A stretch of 20,799 nucleotides of DNA from positions 1-20,799 of the IMG/VR virus record IMGVR_UViG_3300036770_002533; one strand, 5' to 3'. The notes under the pieces are model-generated. The model was not told where the DNA came from and ran no database searches. It saw only the letters and a program-made list of their open reading frames with translations. Position 1 is the first letter of the stretch. Every line of letters starts with the position of its first letter. The position numbers and the translations under genes are program-made. Source of the stretch: a virus. This document shows positions 15,477 through 20,799 of this stretch, piece after piece.

Positions 15477-18400
15477 TGACACGGATCTACGGTGCTGGCG
15501 GCGGCGGTGGTGGTGGTAAGGGTGGTGGCGGCGGTGGTGGCGGTGGTTCCCAGCAAACCGCCTATACGCCAACAATCACACCAGATAGCCTTGATTCAAA
15601 GCAGTATGCAACTGTTGTTGACTTGATTAGTGAAGGCGAAATAGAGGGATTAAAGAATGGCTTGAAAAGCATTTTCCTTAATAACACACCGCTTCAAAAC
15701 GCAGATGGCTCTTACAATTTTCAAAGCGTTGTTGTCAATACGCGGAATGGCACGCAAGCGCAAGCGCCGCTTTATGTAGCTACTGATATTGAAGATGAAA
15801 AGCCCGTAGGGGTTGAAGTTCAATATGGCAGCCCAATAACTTATCAAGTCGCCGATTCCAATATCAACGCAGTTCGCGTCACGATCTCAATTCCGCAACT
15901 TCAAGCAAACGATGAAAAAGGCGACATATGGGGCGTGGATGTCAGCTTGGCTATTGCCGTTCAGTATGACAGTGGCGGGTTTCAAACTGTAATCACAGAC
16001 ACCATATACGGCAGGACAGCGGACCTATATCAGCGTGATTATCTAATCAATCTCGCCTCTGGCTTTACGACGGCGGATATTCGTGTAACACGCTTAACTC
16101 TGGCAGATGAGGACCGACAGCTTCCAGGAATCATTGCTATCAGCAGCAAATTCAACTGGACCAGTTACACCGAAATTATTTACGCCAAATTGCGATATCC
16201 CAACAGCGCATTGGTGGCACTGCGCGTTGATGCAGAACAATTCAATGCCATCCCGCAACGCTCCTATTTAATCCGTGGCATCAAGGTTCAGATTCCAAGC
16301 AATGCCACAGTCGACAGCACAACCGGCAGGCTGATTTACAGCGGCATCTGGAATGGTACGTTTGGCGCTGCTCAATGGTGCAGCGATCCTGCGTGGATCC
16401 TGTGGGATCTGCTAACAAGCACTCGTTACGGCTTTGGTGATCACATCCAAGCAGCTCAGCTTGACAAATTTGCCTTCTATAGCGCCAGTCAGTATTGCTC
16501 TGAGCTGGTGCCTGATGGATTCGGTGGTATAGAGCCGCGTTTCTCCTGCAACGTCAACATTCAGACAGCAGAAGATGCGTACAAACTGATCAATGATATG
16601 TGCTCCGTGATGCGGGTGATGCCGTATTGGAGCACTGGTGCGCTAACGATCAGTCAAGACAAACCAGCAGATACAGCGTATCTATTCACACTGGCAAACA
16701 TTACTGAAGAAGGTTTCAGCTATCAAGGCGGCAGCCGCAAAACACGCCCTACCGTTTGCGTTGTCAGCTACCTAGATCTCGAGACCAGAGATATTGCATA
16801 TGAGGTTGTTGAGGATGCCGAAGGCATTCAAAAGTACGGCGTCGTCAAGACTGAAATCAGCGCTTTCGCTTGCACAAGTCGCGGGCAGGCATATCGGATC
16901 GGTGAATGGCTGCTGTATTCCGAACGCTACGAGAGCGAAATTATCAGCTTTACTGCTTCGATTGATGCTGGTGTGGTTGTACGCCCAGGGCAGATTATTG
17001 AAGTAGCAGATCCAGTACGCACTGGCTCACGGCGTGGTGGTCGCATTGCAAGCGCAACAACGACTGCAATCACGGTGGACGATGCCACTGGCTTGACTGC
17101 TGCTGGCGCTGAACTGTCAGCGATCATGCCTGATGGCACAGTCGAGACTCGCAGCATTGCATCCATTGCTGGCGATGTGATCACGGTATCCACTGCGTTC
17201 AGCGTGGCACCCAATGCCAATAGTGTTTGGATTTACCAGACAAGCAATATCCAAACCTCAACGTGGCGGGTGCTTACCGTTAGCGAGCAAGATGGGCTGC
17301 GATACTCCATCAGCGCTATTGCTTACAACGCCAGCAAATACGATTACATCGAGCGTGGTACTGCGCTGGAACAGCGTGATATTACAGACCTGAACATCAT
17401 TCCAGAGCCGCCAACAAATCTAAGCGCACAAGAAGTGCTATATGACGCAGGCGGTATCGCTAAATCCAAGCTAATTGTTAGTTGGCAGCTAGCAGCAAAT
17501 GCACCTTTCTACCGCGTCGAATGGCGTAGGGACAGCGACAACTGGACTATTCAAACAGTTAAGAGAACAGATTACGAAATTCTTGACACTATAGAAGGCG
17601 TTTACGAAATAAAGGTTTACAGCATTGGTGCAAACCTGCGCTCATCGATACAGCCCGCGCTGCTGACCAAAACAACATTCGGCAAAACAGCGCGGCCTGC
17701 CACGCCTACAGGAATCAGCATTATTCCAAACAGCGAGACAACAGCGATCCTCAGTTGGGACCGTGCCACTGAGCTAGACGTGCTGCTTGGCGGCAAAGTA
17801 TTGATCCGCCACAGCACGTTGTCTGCTGGCGCTGTATGGCAAGAAAGTCAGGATATTGTGAGCGCCGCGGCAGGTAGCCAAACGCAAAAGCAAGTGCCGC
17901 TGCTGGAGGGCACCTATCTAATCAAGTTTGAAGACGATGGTGGCAGGCGATCCACTGCGCCCGCTACTGCCATCGTTGATCTCCCAACACCACAACCTCG
18001 CCTGCTGGTCAAGAGCTACAGGGAAGAGCTGGAGTCACCGCCATTCAATGGCAACGTCACCAACATGGTTTACAACGCATCATTGAGCGGACTGATCCTC
18101 GCTCTTGGTGTGTTCGTTGATGATTTGGCTGCAGACGGCGATTGGGACGCTTTAGGGCTGATTGATGGCACTAGCAGCAACAAGGGCAGCGGCGAATATG
18201 AGTTTGGCAGCACTTACGATTTAGGCGCTGTTTTCGATCTAAACCTGCGCAGGTATTTTGTCACGGCACCCTATCAAATTGGCGATCTCTGGGACGATCA
18301 GACTGATTTGATTGATGCGTGGACTGACATCGACGGCGATGTGCTGGATCAGGTCAACGCTGTGCTTTACGTCCGCTCCACCCCAGACGATCCTGGCAGC

Positions 18401-18784
18401 TCGCCCACTTGGAGCGATTGGCATGAGCTTGTTAATGGCATTACCCGTGGCCGCGCCTTCCAGTTCAAGACCATCGCTACCAGCGAAGCTGAGTCGCAGA
18501 ACATCATCATCAGCGAGCTTGGCGCTGAGTTGGAGCTCCAGCAACGCACCGAATCGGTCGGCGATTTGACCAGTGGTGCCGGATCGTATGCCGTGACTTT
18601 TGATGAAGCCTTTTACCAAGCACCTGCTATTGGCATCACGGCTTACAATATGGCAACAGGTAACTATTACACGGTTACCAGCCAGACTCGCACTGGTTTC
18701 ACCATCACCTTCTACGACAGCGGAGCGAACGTGATCAGTCGAGACTTCACCTACATCGCCACTGGGTACGGCAGGGAAATCTGA
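15476..18784 (+). CDS. J: Tail tip attachment protein J (host specificity)
   Basis: A 1102-aa homologue of lambda gpJ (1132 aa), the central tip protein. The start at ATG 15476 fits the TGATG overlap; a GTG one codon earlier is possible. Residues 5-25 are almost all glycine. The conserved core follows: 'YATVVDLISEGEIEGLKNGL', 'SYTEIIYAKLRYPNSALVAL', 'YLIRGIKVQIPSN', 'YSGIWNGTFGAAQWCSDPAW', 'LVPDGFGGIEPRFSCN', and 'AFACTSRGQAYRIGEWLL', all with direct counterparts in lambda J. Two fibronectin-III-like repeats lie at ~642-840. The last ~80 residues (from 'FYQAPAIGITAYNMATG') form a beta domain found at the end of many gpJ-type proteins, probably where receptor contact or fibre docking occurs. 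Confidence 0.95.
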   Translation: MTRIYGAGGGGGGGKGGGGGGGGGSQQTAYTPTITPDSLDSKQYATVVDLISEGEIEGLKNGLKSIFLNNTPLQNADGSYNFQSVVVNTRNGTQAQAPLYVATDIEDEKPVGVEVQYGSPITYQVADSNINAVRVTISIPQLQANDEKGDIWGVDVSLAIAVQYDSGGFQTVITDTIYGRTADLYQRDYLINLASGFTTADIRVTRLTLADEDRQLPGIIAISSKFNWTSYTEIIYAKLRYPNSALVALRVDAEQFNAIPQRSYLIRGIKVQIPSNATVDSTTGRLIYSGIWNGTFGAAQWCSDPAWILWDLLTSTRYGFGDHIQAAQLDKFAFYSASQYCSELVPDGFGGIEPRFSCNVNIQTAEDAYKLINDMCSVMRVMPYWSTGALTISQDKPADTAYLFTLANITEEGFSYQGGSRKTRPTVCVVSYLDLETRDIAYEVVEDAEGIQKYGVVKTEISAFACTSRGQAYRIGEWLLYSERYESEIISFTASIDAGVVVRPGQIIEVADPVRTGSRRGGRIASATTTAITVDDATGLTAAGAELSAIMPDGTVETRSIASIAGDVITVSTAFSVAPNANSVWIYQTSNIQTSTWRVLTVSEQDGLRYSISAIAYNASKYDYIERGTALEQRDITDLNIIPEPPTNLSAQEVLYDAGGIAKSKLIVSWQLAANAPFYRVEWRRDSDNWTIQTVKRTDYEILDTIEGVYEIKVYSIGANLRSSIQPALLTKTTFGKTARPATPTGISIIPNSETTAILSWDRATELDVLLGGKVLIRHSTLSAGAVWQESQDIVSAAAGSQTQKQVPLLEGTYLIKFEDDGGRRSTAPATAIVDLPTPQPRLLVKSYREELESPPFNGNVTNMVYNASLSGLILALGVFVDDLAADGDWDALGLIDGTSSNKGSGEYEFGSTYDLGAVFDLNLRRYFVTAPYQIGDLWDDQTDLIDAWTDIDGDVLDQVNAVLYVRSTPDDPGSSPTWSDWHELVNGITRGRAFQFKTIATSEAESQNIIISELGAELELQQRTESVGDLTSGAGSYAVTFDEAFYQAPAIGITAYNMATGNYYTVTSQTRTGFTITFYDSGANVISRDFTYIATGYGREI

Positions 18785-19977
18785 TGGCACAACACGATTA
18801 CGTCATTGCGAACCAGTCAGGCGCTGCGTTCCGTGCTGACCTGAACAATGCCTTGGCGGCGATTGTCAGTCAAAACAGCGGCACATCAGAACCCAGCACG
18901 ACGTTTGCCTACCAGCCTTGGGCGGATACGACGAACGGGCTATTCAAAATCCGCAATGCTGCCAACAGCGGCTGGATCACGCTGTATCAGCTTGACGGTG
19001 AATGGAGCACGATCGCACTAGAAGACGGCACTGCTGCTACCCCATCCCTGTATTTCAAAGACAGCGGTACTGATACTGGCGTTTACAGCCCTGGTGCCAA
19101 TCAGGTTGGCATCGCTACTGGCGGTGTGCAGCGCGTCAACTTCAACGGCGCCACTGAGGTGGTATTCAATGATGGAGGCGCTGATGTTGACTTCAGGATT
19201 GAGGGTGACACAGAGCCAAATCTGTTCAAGATTGACGCTGGCACCGATCAAGTGCAGGTTGCCAACCTGAACGGCGGACCGCTTTCGGGTTTTCGTAACC
19301 TGCTGATTAATGGAAATCCAATTATTAACCAACGCGGCTATGTGTCTGGCACTGCTACCAGTGGCGCCAATGAATACACGCTTGATAGATGGCGTGTCGT
19401 GACATCTGGGCAGTCAATCTCCTGGACTGATAGCGAAAACGTCCGGACAGTGACAGCACCGGCCGGTGGTGTTGAGCAGGTGATTGAAGGGCTGAGCATT
19501 ATTAGTGGCACTTATACGTTGAGCTGGACTGGCACGGCCAGTGCAACGGTTGACGGCAATTCAATCAGCAAGGGCGGCACAGTAACGCTAACTGGCGGAA
19601 CTAATGCAGCCGTAAAATTTAGCAGCGGCACATTTGCCTTGGCGCAGCTTGAGGTCGGCTCGGTCGTCACACCGTTTGAGCGTAGGAGTTACGGGCAGGA
19701 GCTAAGTTTGTGTCAGAGGTATTACACGCAGGTTCCGGTTTCTATTAGAGGAACAGTTGCCTCTAATGGCAGATTGGCCAATCACGCTTATTATAAAACT
19801 ACCATGCGTACTGCGCCGACACTAGTCGCAGGAGGTACGGTTTCTACATTGCAAGTAACAAGTGAAACCACGGGAGAGATTACGACTCAAGGATTTAGAT
19901 ATGACGTGGCTCCAACAACTGCTGACACTGATGCCTACGTTTTTGGCCGCGTTTGGCTGGCCTCCGCCGAGCTGTAA
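18784..19977 (+). CDS. Tail fibre protein
   Basis: A 397-aa fibre in three parts. Residues 1-65 (MAQHDYVIANQSGAAFRADL; 'WADTTNGLFKIRNAANSGW') form an N-terminal module common in phage side fibres, likely the virion anchor. Residues ~80-155 carry 'SGTDTGVYSPGANQVGIATG', a repeat-like beta module shared with the last gene of the window. From ~175 ('GFRNLLINGNPIINQRGYVS') comes a carbohydrate-binding-like jelly roll seen in many fibre tips, ending in 'ELSLCQRYY' and a divergent last ~80 residues (TMRTAPTL) that probably meet the receptor. It starts in a TGATG overlap with J. The host receptor cannot be predicted. Confidence 0.85.
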   Translation: MAQHDYVIANQSGAAFRADLNNALAAIVSQNSGTSEPSTTFAYQPWADTTNGLFKIRNAANSGWITLYQLDGEWSTIALEDGTAATPSLYFKDSGTDTGVYSPGANQVGIATGGVQRVNFNGATEVVFNDGGADVDFRIEGDTEPNLFKIDAGTDQVQVANLNGGPLSGFRNLLINGNPIINQRGYVSGTATSGANEYTLDRWRVVTSGQSISWTDSENVRTVTAPAGGVEQVIEGLSIISGTYTLSWTGTASATVDGNSISKGGTVTLTGGTNAAVKFSSGTFALAQLEVGSVVTPFERRSYGQELSLCQRYYTQVPVSIRGTVASNGRLANHAYYKTTMRTAPTLVAGGTVSTLQVTSETTGEITTQGFRYDVAPTTADTDAYVFGRVWLASAEL

Positions 19978-19980
19978 CCC

Positions 19981-20229
19981 ATGACATACCAACTGACCGA
20001 AGACGACACCATTCTCCGCCTCGCGGATAACGCCTTTATCCCACCCGACACAGCCAACATTGACTACCAGGCGTACCTCGCTTGGATGGCTGAAGGCAAC
20101 ACGCCCGAACCTGCCCCTAAACCCAAACCCGCTTTAATGCTTACCACTGAGCAAAAGCTAGAAGCCGCTGGCTTGACGGTAGCTGAACTGCGCGAGCTGT
20201 TTGGCTTGACTGATCCCACCAACAACTGA
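19981..20229 (+). CDS. Small tail fibre accessory protein, XkdW-like
   Basis: An 82-aa protein between two fibre genes. '[18 protein letters not shown]' followed by '[20 protein letters not shown]' is a pattern known from XkdW-like and fibre-associated small phage proteins. A Pro-rich linker and a short helical end ([20 protein letters not shown]) follow; the last helix resembles the ends of several phage fibre accessory proteins. It could be a chaperone for fibre folding or attachment; this is by position and likeness only. It follows the fibre gene after 3 bases. Confidence 0.7.
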   Translation: MTYQLTEDDTILRLADNAFIPPDTANIDYQAYLAWMAEGNTPEPAPKPKPALMLTTEQKLEAAGLTVAELRELFGLTDPTNN

Positions 20230-20239
20230 CTTTTCACCT

Positions 20240-20244
20240 AGGAG
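20240..20244 (+). promoter_or_regulatory. Strong Shine-Dalgarno before the last fibre gene
   Basis: AGGAG lies 6 bases before the ATG at 20251. Few genes of this module have such a site; most rely on stop-start overlaps. It decides the start of the truncated final gene. Confidence 0.75.
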
Positions 20245-20250
20245 TCCATC

Positions 20251-20799
20251 ATGGCCAACATCAAGATCACCGATCTGACGGCTTACACAGACGCGGCAAG
20301 CACTGACGTTCTGCCGATCGTTGATGTAGGCGCTGATGTTACTAAAAAGATCACGATTGGTAATGTCGTCAAAGCTGTGCCGCTGGGTACGGCAGCGCTG
20401 CCTGGACTGGCGTTTGATGGCGACCCAAATTCTGGGGTGTACTCCCCCGGCGCAGACCAAGTAGCCATCTCGACTAACGGGGTTGGGCGGTTGTTTATCG
20501 ACTCCAGTGGCCGCTTAGGTCTGGGGACTAGTAGCCCTGACACGGCTTTTCATTTAGCCAGCACAAGTCCTGTATTTAGGTTTGAAAACCCCACCACGGC
20601 CAGCACGACTGGTACGTCAATGGGCAAAATCGAATGGGAAACCAGAGATGCCAGTGCGCCAGGTGTTATCGGCTACATTGACGTTAATGATTCCAACAAC
20701 TTTGGAACCGCGTTTGATATGAACTTCGCCACTGGTATAAGTGGCTCGGCTAGCACCAAGGTAACTATTAAAGCTGACGGGAAAGTAGGGATTGGCACT
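20251..20799 (+). CDS. Second tail fibre protein, truncated by window end
   Basis: An open frame of 183 codons running off the right edge without a stop. It begins MANIKITDLTAYTDAASTDV, continuing 'LPIVDVGADVTKKITIGNV', an N-terminal module common to cyanophage fibre and virion proteins. Then 'GLAFDGDPNSGVYSPGADQV' and 'AISTNGVGRLFIDSSGRLGL' match the module in the first fibre, and the rest is typical fibre sequence with 'GTSSPDTAFHL' and a second, similar 'KVTIKADGKVGIGT' at the edge, suggesting the beginning of a repetitive beta shaft. An adhesin or fibre is inferred. Its full length and tip domain are outside the window. Confidence 0.85.
   Translation, partial: MANIKITDLTAYTDAASTDVLPIVDVGADVTKKITIGNVVKAVPLGTAALPGLAFDGDPNSGVYSPGADQVAISTNGVGRLFIDSSGRLGLGTSSPDTAFHLASTSPVFRFENPTTASTTGTSMGKIEWETRDASAPGVIGYIDVNDSNNFGTAFDMNFATGISGSASTKVTIKADGKVGIGT

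Noticed and set aside
1-20799. CRISPR arrays, tRNA genes, insertion sequences, defence or toxin genes
   Set aside because: None seen: no regularly spaced repeats, no cloverleaf, no transposase-like frame. Practically every base after 172 belongs to a virion or assembly gene.

Overview
The window is a continuous, single-strand (+) structural and packaging module of a tailed phage or prophage with a lambda-type long non-contractile tail (siphovirus). Gene order follows lambda almost step by step: terS, terL, gpW-like, portal, protease/capsid, small head genes, FII-like, U-like, tail tube, G/GT by frameshift, tape measure, M, L, K, I, J, then fibre genes. Protein families were assigned by reading motifs in the translations; no database search was run. 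The host is probably a cyanobacterium or its phage: the fibre proteins carry the 'GVYSPGA.QV.I.T.G..R' module and the 'MAQHDY.IANQSG' start that I associate with cyanophage tail fibres. This is inference of moderate strength. No integrase, repressor, lysis or replication gene lies in the window, so lytic phage and prophage cannot be separated.

Layout. 1-172: non-coding leader with a cluster of palindromes and repeated GCCTTAAA motifs just upstream of terS, where lambda carries cos. 173-2561: small and large terminase. 2558-7076: beta-sandwich/gpW-like connector, lambda-type portal, and one 793-codon gene joining an N-terminal domain, a Tudor-like (DUF2945-like) domain, an HK97-type prohead protease and the HK97-fold major capsid protein. 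7094-8732: small head and head-tail genes. 8737-9790: a 50-codon gene missed by a 60-residue cut-off, then the tail tube gene. 9797-10461: tail chaperones G and GT, joined by a -1 frameshift on A AAA AAC. 10458-18784: tape measure (855 aa, nearly the lambda gpH length) and the M-L-K-I-J tail tip set. 18784 to the end: a tail fibre, a small XkdW-like accessory protein, and a second fibre cut by the window edge.

How it works together. TerS/TerL recognise and pump DNA through the portal into a shell made by the capsid protein after proteolysis of the scaffold. The gpW-like, FII-like and U-like proteins seal and join head and tail. GT and the tape measure set tail length while the tube protein polymerises. 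M, L, K, I and J build the tip, and the last genes give receptor-binding fibres. Most junctions overlap by 1-8 bases (TGATG or ATGA), so the module is probably one translationally coupled operon. I see no terminator or tRNA.

Most notable points: a GTG internal start with a well-placed GGAG inside the protease-capsid fusion, close to a sharp change in codon use; the four-part fusion itself; the frameshift site; the overlooked 50-aa gene; and the palindrome-rich leader.
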